From CAZYTM01 sp964649725 (GTDB taxonomy: Bacteria; Desulfobacterota; Desulfuromonadia; Geobacterales; Geobacteraceae): DNA of 64,000 nt. This document shows, one piece after another, positions 53,676 to 60,289 of this stretch. The notes beneath the pieces are model-generated. The model worked only from the letters and a program-made list of their open reading frames with translations, did no database searches and had not been told where the DNA came from. Position 1 is the first letter of the stretch. Every line of letters begins with the position of its first letter. The DNA is taken from positions 1-64,000 of the forward strand of contig CAZYTM010000003.1 of NCBI GenBank assembly GCA_964649725.1, given 5' to 3'. Made by a program: the position numbers and the translations under genes.

Positions 53676-53855
53676 TTGTTGATTCTCCTGTTCTGAACAG
53701 CCTTCATCAATCCTCCCAAAAGTCCAAAGAGTTCGTCTATTTTATTGATCACTTGTTGCTCGTTCGTCACATACTGCCGTAACTCGATAAATATCTTTCA
53801 CAAGGCTCATAGCTTCTTGCCAGACACGCAAATTGTGGTGTTTTCGCCCCACCAT
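53672..53855 (-). pseudogene. Broken S23-type four-helix-bundle gene
   Basis: The first 27 codons from ATG 53855 read VGRKHHNLRVWQEAMSLVK, then DIYRVTA, an intact family N-terminus. The frame then goes wrong and stops at 53742. In another frame the last 35 codons (RQYVTNEQQ ... LLGGLMKAVQNRR) are a normal family C-terminus ending TGA at 53672. About 55-60 codons of the middle, including the region equivalent to PSNISEG of the intact copy, are missing. So the gene has an internal deletion plus frameshift. Its last bases supply the RBS and part of the start codon of fcl. Confidence 0.85.
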
Positions 53856-53890
53856 CTCCTCACTCCTCACTCCTCACTCTTCACACTCCT
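53856..53890. repeat. Right heptad array of locus B
   Basis: Plus-strand units CTCCTCA x3, CTCTTCA, CACTCCT (53856-53890), i.e. TGAGGAG on the minus strand. The gmd stop codon (53881-53883) falls inside the array, so the last codons of gmd come from it. Confidence 0.8.
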
Positions 53891-54933
53891 GCAGCACGCT
53901 TCTCCCGTTCCGCAAGGATGACATCTTCATCCACCATCATCCTTACCAGCGTTTCGAAGTCGGTACGCGGCTGCCAGCCAAGAGCCGCCCTCGCCTTGGC
54001 CGGATCCCCCAGCAGCAGGTCGACTTCAGCCGGGCGGAAATACTTCTGGTCGATCTCGATCAGAATCCGCCCGGTGCGGGAATCGATCCCCTTTTCCGCA
54101 ACCCCCTCCCCCTGCCATTCCAGCTGCATATCGAGGCGGGCAAAAACCTTTTCGGCAAATTCCCTGACGCTATGGGTCTCGCCGGTGGCAATCACATAGT
54201 CATCCGGTTCCTGCTGCTGCAGCATCAGCCACATCGCTTCCACATAGTCACCGGCAAACCCCCAGTCCCGTTTTGCATCGAGGTTCCCCAGGTAGAGACG
54301 TTCCTGCATCCCCAGTTTGATCCTGGCAGCAGCCCTGGTGATCTTGCGGGTCACAAAGGTCTCTCCGCGCCGTGGCGATTCATGGTTGAATAGGATACCG
54401 TTGCAGGCAAAGAGATCGTAACTCTCCCGGTAATTGACGGTGATATAGTAGGCATAAGCCTTGGCACAGGCATAGGGGGACCTGGGGTAGAAGGGCGTGG
54501 TCTCCCGTTGCGGGGTCTCTACTACCTTGCCGTACAGCTCCGATGAAGATGCCTGATAAAAGCGGGTTTTCAGCTCGACTTCGCGAATCCCCTCGAGTAT
54601 TCTGACTGTCCCCAGAGCATCAACTTCGCCGGTATATTCCGGGATATCGAAAGAGACCCGGACATGACTCTGTGCCCCTAGGTTGTAGATCTCCTCCGGC
54701 TGGATCTCCCGCAACAGTTTATTGATGGAACTGGCATCGTTAAGGTCGCCATAATGGAGAAACATCCTTACCCCCTTTTCATGGGGGTCATGGTAGATAT
54801 GGTCGATCCTGCTGGTATTGAAGGAAGAGGAGCGCCGGATAATGCCATGGACTTCATATCCTTTAGCTAATAACAGTTCTGCCAGATAGGAGCCATCCTG
54901 GCCGGTGATCCCGGTAATCAGAGCTTTTTTCAT
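53881..54933 (-). CDS. gmd: GDP-mannose 4,6-dehydratase
   Basis: Makes GDP-4-keto-6-deoxy-D-mannose, the first step to GDP-L-fucose. The 350-residue protein has ITGITGQDGSYLAELLL (Rossmann loop), YQASSSELYGKV and YxxxK in SPYACAKAYAYY. The ATG at 54933 is used because GAGAGGG precedes it and the family begins KKALITGITGQDG; the longer frame from 55011 overlaps unconserved sequence. Its last residues and stop lie in the heptad array. fcl follows after the broken four-helix gene; the two enzymes are normally adjacent. Confidence 0.96.
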   Translation of the reverse strand: MKKALITGITGQDGSYLAELLLAKGYEVHGIIRRSSSFNTSRIDHIYHDPHEKGVRMFLHYGDLNDASSINKLLREIQPEEIYNLGAQSHVRVSFDIPEYTGEVDALGTVRILEGIREVELKTRFYQASSSELYGKVVETPQRETTPFYPRSPYACAKAYAYYITVNYRESYDLFACNGILFNHESPRRGETFVTRKITRAAARIKLGMQERLYLGNLDAKRDWGFAGDYVEAMWLMLQQQEPDDYVIATGETHSVREFAEKVFARLDMQLEWQGEGVAEKGIDSRTGRILIEIDQKYFRPAEVDLLLGDPAKARAALGWQPRTDFETLVRMMVDEDVILAEREKRAAGV

Positions 54934-54970
54934 GCAACCCTCTCCATAATAATGATTTTTCCCAGAAGAC

Positions 54971-55576
54971 TTAGCCGCCTGCAATGGACGAGATATTCTC
55001 TTCCGCCACACCGAGTTCGAGCAGCTTTCCCCGCAGGAGAGCGCTCTTCTTCAGCGAAGTCAGAACTATCCGGTGATTACCCCCCAAAAGCCCCTTTGCC
55101 AGCGACACCACCGGTCTACCGAAAAAATCCTGTCCGGCTGCGTCATCGTCCATAATTGTCGCCAGGGTCAATCCGGATCCGGTCAGAGAGAGATAGGCGA
55201 TCTCGGCGACCTCATCCAGACCGCAAAACGCGACACTTGTGAGACCACTGGCATGCAATTCCTGGAAGAGTTGCTGATAATCCTGGCGCGCAACGGTATA
55301 GAGGCTGGAAAAATAACTGAGATGCTGATAGGCAAGCCGGCTCTTCTCTGCCAGACCTCGGGGGGTGAGGAGATACGCATAGCGGTTGCGGGGGAAATCC
55401 CGGACCCGGACAAACCCCTTGGCAACCAGATGTTTCAGATAAGAATTGACCAGTCCGAGGGCAATCCCAAGGCGCCGTGCCAGGTCGCGCTGGGAGAGCG
55501 GTTCTCCTTTGCCAAGTTCAGCCATAAGCATAAAGGAGCGGTAGGTCTCCAAAACTTTCGGATCGTTATCGTTCAT
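54971..55576 (-). CDS. Winged-helix regulator with C-terminal Rossmann-like domain
   Basis: A 201-residue regulator. Residues 1-95 form a MarR-like winged helix (LSQRDLARRLGIALGLVNSYLKHLVAKGFV, then NRYAYLLTPRGLAEKSRL), similar to the EPS-associated MarR group. Residues 110-201 look like a Rossmann-type sensor (SVAFCGLDEVAEIAYLSLTG, TIMDDDAAGQDFFGRPVV), resembling sugar-nucleotide or PglD-type N-domains. It sits at the head of the gmd-fcl part of the cluster, 37 bp before gmd, so it probably controls the cluster in response to a nucleotide-sugar-like ligand (inference). Confidence 0.82.
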   Translation of the reverse strand: MNDNDPKVLETYRSFMLMAELGKGEPLSQRDLARRLGIALGLVNSYLKHLVAKGFVRVRDFPRNRYAYLLTPRGLAEKSRLAYQHLSYFSSLYTVARQDYQQLFQELHASGLTSVAFCGLDEVAEIAYLSLTGSGLTLATIMDDDAAGQDFFGRPVVSLAKGLLGGNHRIVLTSLKKSALLRGKLLELGVAEENISSIAGG

Positions 55577-55595
55577 ATACTGAACAATATATTAC

Positions 55596-55669
55596 CTGGC
55601 GACAATTGGCAAGGCAAAAAACATTTTCTGAACATCAAAATGCACTGCAGCATTATAGAATGTCGCCAG
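55596..55669 (-). promoter_or_regulatory. Putative operator pair and promoter of the wHTH-gmd genes
   Basis: Two 9-bp arms, CTGGCGACA at 55596-55604 and TGTCGCCAG at 55661-55669, form a perfect inverted repeat separated by 56 bp. A TATAAT (minus strand, 55652-55657) lies next to the outer arm. TTGTTCAG and ATGTTCAG also occur, at about 55580 and 55630. This arrangement fits a regulator binding both sides of its own promoter. The -35 is weak. Confidence 0.5.
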
Positions 55670-55687
55670 CATCTGACTATGGGGAGT

Positions 55688-57505
55688 TCACCGATGGGGA
55701 GAGGTGGTGGTTGCCAGAGACTTGGCAAGACTGTCGGCCAGTCCGGCATTGAGCATGCGCAGGCGGGGGAGTATCTCTTCGGCAGCAGCGTTGTCCCCCA
55801 GTTCCTGGGATACCACCGCCAGATTGTACCATGCATCAGGGTCATCCGGTTTCAGGCGCGTAGCGGCAAGAAATTGCGGCAGGGCATCTTTCTTCTGATT
55901 CAGATTGTAATGAGCGACCCCAAGATTGAAGTGCGCAAGATAATTCCCCGAGCGGATGGCAATAGACTTTTCGAGACACCTTCTCGCCTCTTCCCATTCC
56001 CCTTTTTTTGAATAGGAGATCCCCAGGTTGGTGTAGGCATCTTCGAATCCAGGATCCAGGCCTATCGCTTTTTTATAGATCGTTATTGATTCATCAATAT
56101 CACCCTGGAGAAAATAGAGCAGCCCAAGATTATTGTAGGTCCTCTTATCATACGGATCATACTCCAGAGCCTTCACCAACAACTTCCTGGCATCTTCATA
56201 ACGGCGCTGCTCAATATATTTCTGCGATAACGATATATGGACTCTGGTGTTATGTGGTGCCTTGCGCAGATTGTCCTCAAAAAACGCCACCGGATCAGCC
56301 CAGAGAGCATTGCGCTGCCAAGCGAGAAAAGCACAGATCGCCGAGAAACTGACCAGCACTGTCACCGCAAGCCCCCTCTTCTGCACCCTGGCAGCTACAT
56401 CGAGCAGTATCAGCACAAAACCGAATAGCGGTATATAGAGGCGATGCTCATACATAGCATCAAGAGGAATAAAGGAAGATTCCACTGCCAGGGAGAGAAA
56501 AAACCAGAATATGCCGAAAGAGAGGAGTCGATGACTTCGGCGCAGTAATAGACCAGCTAACGCCAGCAACAGTAAGCCGCCACCGGCAAGCAGATTGGTC
56601 GGCGTGAGCAGTGTACTGACCAGAGGCATATCGTAATCAAGGGTCTGCCCGTAAGGAAGGATCAGTAGGCGGATATATTTCCAGAGCACGGTGAACTCGG
56701 TCACAAAATAGACGAGAGGTGATGTGTCGGCAGTTTTGAACACCCCTTCCGTAGCTGTCAGCGCTTTCATGCTCTGGCCTGAACTCAGAGGGAGCAGTAC
56801 ATACTTTATCAGCACTAGTGATGCCCCCAAGAGAAAGGGACTGATATATGGGACTACTTTTTTCCAGGAACCTTTCTGCCCGGCCAGGAAATAGCGGTCA
56901 TAGAGGAGTATGAGGAGCGGCAACACTACCGTGTTCTGTTTGGTCAGGACAGCGGCAGCACCGCAACAGACCATCAACAGATAAAAGGTGATATGCCGTG
57001 GGGCAAAAAAACTACTGCCGGAAGAGATACTTTCTCTGGCCCTGATAAAAGAGTACAACGACAGGAAAAGGAACAGTCCGGCCAGACTCGCATAACGCTG
57101 CACAATATAGGTGACAGCCTGGGTCTGCAACGGGTGAAGGAGAAATATCAGACTCCCCAGAAGAGGGAATAGCCTGGATATCGGGGACAACCGTTTGAGA
57201 ATCAGATAGACGGTCACTACTGTTGCCAGGTGGATGGCAATATTGACCAGGTGATATCCTGGCAAGGAGAAGCCGTGCAGAGAATAGTTGAGGGCAAAGG
57301 TAACCGTGCCGATACCGCGCGGAGAAAAAATTCCCTTTAGTGAGGCGGCAAGATCGGTAATCTGCGGATTCTTGACGATATTGATATAATCATCAAAATA
57401 CCAAGGCACATGCAGGGTATTCGCATAAACCGCTGTACCTGCCAGAATAAGCAGAATTGTGGCAAAAAAATCCTGCTTGATATCCTTCCGTGGAAGAGAG
57501 GTCAT
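55688..57505 (-). CDS. Membrane protein with C-terminal TPR domain
   Basis: A 605-residue protein with about 9-10 membrane helices in residues 1-390 (GT-C-like, DDYINIVKNPQI with acidic residues in the first periplasmic loop) and 4-5 tetratricopeptide repeats at about 410-590 (RTYNNLGLLYFLQGDIDESITIYKKAI, EDAYTNLGISYSKKGEW, and so on). This TMTC-like layout suggests a membrane glycosyltransferase of unknown acceptor. The stop is close to the wHTH promoter region; its start overlaps the DUF2304 gene by 4 bp. Confidence 0.82.
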   Translation of the reverse strand: MTSLPRKDIKQDFFATILLILAGTAVYANTLHVPWYFDDYINIVKNPQITDLAASLKGIFSPRGIGTVTFALNYSLHGFSLPGYHLVNIAIHLATVVTVYLILKRLSPISRLFPLLGSLIFLLHPLQTQAVTYIVQRYASLAGLFLFLSLYSFIRARESISSGSSFFAPRHITFYLLMVCCGAAAVLTKQNTVVLPLLILLYDRYFLAGQKGSWKKVVPYISPFLLGASLVLIKYVLLPLSSGQSMKALTATEGVFKTADTSPLVYFVTEFTVLWKYIRLLILPYGQTLDYDMPLVSTLLTPTNLLAGGGLLLLALAGLLLRRSHRLLSFGIFWFFLSLAVESSFIPLDAMYEHRLYIPLFGFVLILLDVAARVQKRGLAVTVLVSFSAICAFLAWQRNALWADPVAFFEDNLRKAPHNTRVHISLSQKYIEQRRYEDARKLLVKALEYDPYDKRTYNNLGLLYFLQGDIDESITIYKKAIGLDPGFEDAYTNLGISYSKKGEWEEARRCLEKSIAIRSGNYLAHFNLGVAHYNLNQKKDALPQFLAATRLKPDDPDAWYNLAVVSQELGDNAAAEEILPRLRMLNAGLADSLAKSLATTTSPHR

Positions 57506-57867
57506 CCTGTCTTGGTCCTGTCACGGCGGAATTGATCCAACTCCTGATGCAGCAGGGCATTGTCCTGGGCCAGGTTCTTCACCTGTTCTGAGAGTCTGGA
57601 AATCTTGAAAGAGAACTGTACTGCCAGCATGATGAGGAAAATGGTGGAGCCGATGAAGAGTGTCGTAGTCGGCAGCCCTGCGCCGATAATGTTGGTGATA
57701 GCCACCAGCCAGTCATATTTGAGGACCAACACGAACATGATCACACTTGTCCCGAGCCAGAGCGCTGAATACTCCTCCTTGAGGCGGCGTTTCCTGACCA
57801 TGTCGATGGTGAAGATGAATACCAGTGCACAAACCACCAGGGCGAAAATCTGTTGTCTTATCGGCAT
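57502..57867 (-). CDS. DUF2304 membrane protein
   Basis: A 121-residue protein with three membrane helices (IFALVVCALVFIFTIDMV, LWLGTSVIMFVLVLKYDW, TLFIGSTIFLIMLAV) and a C-terminal helix rich in charged residues. DUF2304 proteins commonly sit beside DPM1-like GT2 enzymes and may help transfer lipid-linked sugars. Here the GT2 (58383-59084) is separated from it by the four-helix-bundle cassette. Its GGAGG ribosome-binding site abuts the left heptad array. Confidence 0.85.
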   Translation of the reverse strand: MPIRQQIFALVVCALVFIFTIDMVRKRRLKEEYSALWLGTSVIMFVLVLKYDWLVAITNIIGAGLPTTTLFIGSTIFLIMLAVQFSFKISRLSEQVKNLAQDNALLHQELDQFRRDRTKTG

Positions 57868-57877
57868 AAAAACCTCC

Positions 57878-57916
57878 GGGAACGGGACCGGGAAACAGGG
57901 AACTGGGAACAGTTAA
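57878..57916. repeat. Left heptad array of locus A
   Basis: Plus-strand GGGAAC-type units (GGGAACG, GGACCG, GGAAACA, GGGAACT, GGGAACA) ending in GGGAACAGTTAA (57905-57916). The same 12 bp recurs as a direct copy on the other side of the gene at 58301-58312. The unit is inverted relative to the long right-hand array. Confidence 0.8.
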
Positions 57917-57919
57917 AAT

Positions 57920-58279
57920 TCATGATTCTGCTTTTGCTTTATAATGTTTGATAAGTCCGTATATTAGCTTTTTCACAGTTATTACCCTATCTAGAGCCAG
58001 ACCAATATTTTCAGCGAATTTAAGTCTCTGTGCTATAAGAAGTTGCGTCTCCGCCTCCGAGGCAGAACCCAATGCCACATAAAGGTAATGTACGACTTCC
58101 TTTTCTGAATGCCTTGCAACGCCCTCGGAGATGTTAGATGGAACCGAGACTGAAGCTCTGCGTAATTGGTTAGTCAGACCATACAACTCATCTTTTGGAA
58201 AACTACGCGAGACCGTATAAACCTCTTCAACAAAATCCATGCTTTTCTTCCATACCTCAAGCTCTTTATGATCTTTCAT
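57920..58279 (-). CDS. S23-type four-helix-bundle protein
   Basis: A 119-residue protein of the four helix bundle family (TIGR02436) first known from intervening sequences in 23S rRNA. Sequence is intact: KELEVWKKSMDFVEEVY, FPKDELYGLTNQLRRASVSV, PSNISEGVARHSEKE, then two more helices. The ATG at 58279 follows GGGAGGGGT; the ATG at 58294 adds five residues. Its function is unknown; a related protein (Avd) helps diversity-generating retroelements, but no reverse transcriptase is present. It splits the usual GT2-DUF2304 gene pair and is bracketed by inverted heptad repeats. Confidence 0.9.
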   Translation of the reverse strand: MKDHKELEVWKKSMDFVEEVYTVSRSFPKDELYGLTNQLRRASVSVPSNISEGVARHSEKEVVHYLYVALGSASEAETQLLIAQRLKFAENIGLALDRVITVKKLIYGLIKHYKAKAES

Positions 58280-58300
58280 ACCCCTCCCTGGCATTGATCG

Positions 58301-58390
58301 GGGAACAGTTAACCGTTCCCTATTCCCTATTCCCTATTCCCTATTCCCCATTCCCTGTTCCCTGTTCCCCGTTCCCCGTTCCCTATTCCC
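58301..58390. repeat. Right heptad array of locus A
   Basis: Starts with a near-palindrome GGGAACAGTTAACCGTTCCC (58301-58320; 18 of 20 positions symmetric), then continues as eleven YRTTCCC units in total from 58314 to 58390: CGTTCCC, TATTCCC x4, CATTCCC, TGTTCCC x2, CGTTCCC x2, TATTCCC. It runs into the 3' end of the GT2 gene, whose TAG stop (58383-58385) and last residues come from the repeat. Confidence 0.9.
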
Positions 58391-59084
58391 TGCTCCTCAA
58401 CAATGTGACCAGAATTGAAAGACACATCTTGAACATGTAATAGACCGGTTTAAAACCACTATGCATGCTCTTCCCCTCTGCATTGGCAAACATCCGCACC
58501 GGCAGTTCCCTGATGCGGAAGCCTGCCATGTTGAGGGTTATCAGCATGTCTGCATCAGGATAGTCGTAAGGGAAGATATCGGTCGTGAAAAATTGCGCTA
58601 CCTTTCGATTGAATACCTGATAACCTGAAGTCGGGTCGGTTATCGGCCGGCCGATCAGGGTAGAGACCAGCCAGCGGAAAAAGGCGATCCCCAGCCGGCG
58701 GGTAAATGGCGGCCGATAGCTTTCTACTGCCAGAAAACGGGAACCGATCACAAAATCTGTCTCTCCGGCCATCACCGGTGCCAGCATGACAGAGATAAAA
58801 GCGGGGTCGTGCTGGCCGTCTCCATCTAACTGGGCAACGTAATCGTAGCCGCTGGCAAGCGCGTATTTGTAACCGGTCTGGATGGTCACCCCGTACCCCA
58901 TGTTGAACGGGTGGGATATAACCTCAGCTCCTGCCGCAGCGGCAACCGCCGGGGTAGCATCCCTGGAGCCGTCATTTATGACGAGGATATCGGCAGCGTC
59001 GACAGCCGACCTGACCCGCGCTATCACGTCGGCGATCCTCTTCTCTTCGTTAAATGCAGGTATGATGACGAGTAGTCTGTTCAT
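58383..59084 (-). CDS. DPM1-like GT2 glycosyltransferase
   Basis: A 233-residue GT-A enzyme of the dolichol/polyprenyl-phosphate-mannose-synthase group: LLVIIPAFNEEKRIADVI, ILVINDGSRDATP, AQLDGDGQHDP (DxD) and TSGYQVFNRKV. It probably loads a sugar onto a polyprenyl phosphate. The family partner DUF2304 lies beyond the inserted cassette. The C-terminal residues LRSRE and the stop are encoded by the heptad array. Confidence 0.92.
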   Translation of the reverse strand: MNRLLVIIPAFNEEKRIADVIARVRSAVDAADILVINDGSRDATPAVAAAAGAEVISHPFNMGYGVTIQTGYKYALASGYDYVAQLDGDGQHDPAFISVMLAPVMAGETDFVIGSRFLAVESYRPPFTRRLGIAFFRWLVSTLIGRPITDPTSGYQVFNRKVAQFFTTDIFPYDYPDADMLITLNMAGFRIRELPVRMFANAEGKSMHSGFKPVYYMFKMCLSILVTLLRSRE

Positions 59085-60289
59085 CAGGAGATATACCCAT
59101 TCTCTTTATAAAGCTGTTGATATAATCCCGCATACTGTGCGACGACACTATCCAGTGAATAACTGCCGCGTATGGTTGCATAGGCGTTACGCCCGATATT
59201 AGAGCACAATTTCTCATCATTTAACAGGGTGCTGATCCCGGCCGCCATCTCCCTGGCATTTCCTGGAGGGACAATTATACCGTTCACACTATTCTGGATG
59301 ATATCCGCAACGCCACCGATGGCAGTAGCTACAGGCGCAAGTCCGCACGCCATCGCCTCCAGCAGCGAATTGGGCATCCCCTCATGCAGGGAGGAGAGGA
59401 CGAAAATATCACCGGCATGGAGATAATCATCGATATTATCTACATGACCTCTGAACTCTGTATGCCGCTCTATCCCGAGATCTTTCGCCTTCTGCTGCAT
59501 TTTTTCGAAGAGCAGCCCCTCACCCAGCAGCAACAATCTTGCCTCTGGAAACTGCTTCGAGACTTCCTGCCAGGCATCAAGGAGGCTATCTATCCCCTTG
59601 CAGGAGATGAACCGTCCGGCATAGATCACTATCGGCCCGTCAGTCAGCCCCAGGCTGCTGCGCAATCTCCCCTTGTCGAAGACAGTTGGCGATTCATAGC
59701 GGTTCATGTCGATAAAGTTAGGGATCCTGCGAATATGCTTCTCATCGAACCCATCGTCTTTCAAGCCTTCTACAATTGCCGATGTAGTCGCAACAAACAT
59801 ATCCATTCCCTGCAGCAACCTGATAAAAATATTCCCCAGGCCATGGTGCCTGCCTCGCAGAGTCCCAGGCTCTGTACCCATCATCCCGGCCACTTTGGCA
59901 ATCACCTTCTTACCCAACAACTTTGCCACTGGAAAATTGAAAAAGAGCGGGAGACTGGCGCCATGAAAATGAACTATATCATACTCCTTTCGTTTGCGGA
60001 GCAGCAAAATGGCGCAACCAAGGCAGAAAGAGAGTGATACCAGGATGTTTATGACAGAAATATCCTCAAAAGTATGAAGATAAGGGCGCAAAGTCCAGGC
60101 CCGGTAGACCGGCACCCTGGCGCTGTACTGGGCCGGCGGCATCCCCTTCATCCGTCTGGCGATAACGACTGTTTTGACCCCCATCTCAGCCAGCCGTTCG
60201 GTCAGCAGCATCGCCTGCCTCCCTACCCCGCCAAGGTTAGGGTGATAAAGGGGCGAGACCACGCAGACCCTCAACTGCTCAGGATTCAT
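59084..60289 (-). CDS. GT4-family glycosyltransferase
   Basis: A 401-residue GT-B enzyme: VSPLYHPNLGGVGRQAMLLTERL (N-domain loop), HFHGASLPLFFNF, and a donor domain with LSSLHEGMPNSLLEAMACGLAP, which holds the EGMPNSLLE (Ex7E) motif. Transfers a sugar from a nucleotide donor; specificity unknown. Overlaps asnB by 4 bp upstream and the GT2 gene by 1 bp downstream. Confidence 0.92.
   Translation of the reverse strand: MNPEQLRVCVVSPLYHPNLGGVGRQAMLLTERLAEMGVKTVVIARRMKGMPPAQYSARVPVYRAWTLRPYLHTFEDISVINILVSLSFCLGCAILLLRKRKEYDIVHFHGASLPLFFNFPVAKLLGKKVIAKVAGMMGTEPGTLRGRHHGLGNIFIRLLQGMDMFVATTSAIVEGLKDDGFDEKHIRRIPNFIDMNRYESPTVFDKGRLRSSLGLTDGPIVIYAGRFISCKGIDSLLDAWQEVSKQFPEARLLLLGEGLLFEKMQQKAKDLGIERHTEFRGHVDNIDDYLHAGDIFVLSSLHEGMPNSLLEAMACGLAPVATAIGGVADIIQNSVNGIIVPPGNAREMAAGISTLLNDEKLCSNIGRNAYATIRGSYSLDSVVAQYAGLYQQLYKENGYIS

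Noticed and set aside
54934..55011. Upstream extension of gmd to ATG 55011
   Set aside because: The extra 26 residues are unconserved and overlap the end of the regulator gene; the ATG at 54933 has a better RBS and matches the family start.
55577..55687. JUMPstart/ops element at the EPS regulator promoter
   Set aside because: No GGCGGTAG core is present; the conspicuous sequence there is the TGTCGCCAG inverted repeat instead.
57920..58279. Diversity-generating retroelement accessory (Avd) gene
   Set aside because: Avd is a relative of this four-helix family, but no reverse transcriptase, template repeat or variable repeat is present in the window.
58195..58440. Plus-strand 81-residue ORF reading PYSLFPIPYSPFPVP
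   Set aside because: It is a translation of the YRTTCCC heptad array on the wrong strand, giving a 7-residue peptide period. It has no start signal and overlaps two real minus-strand genes.
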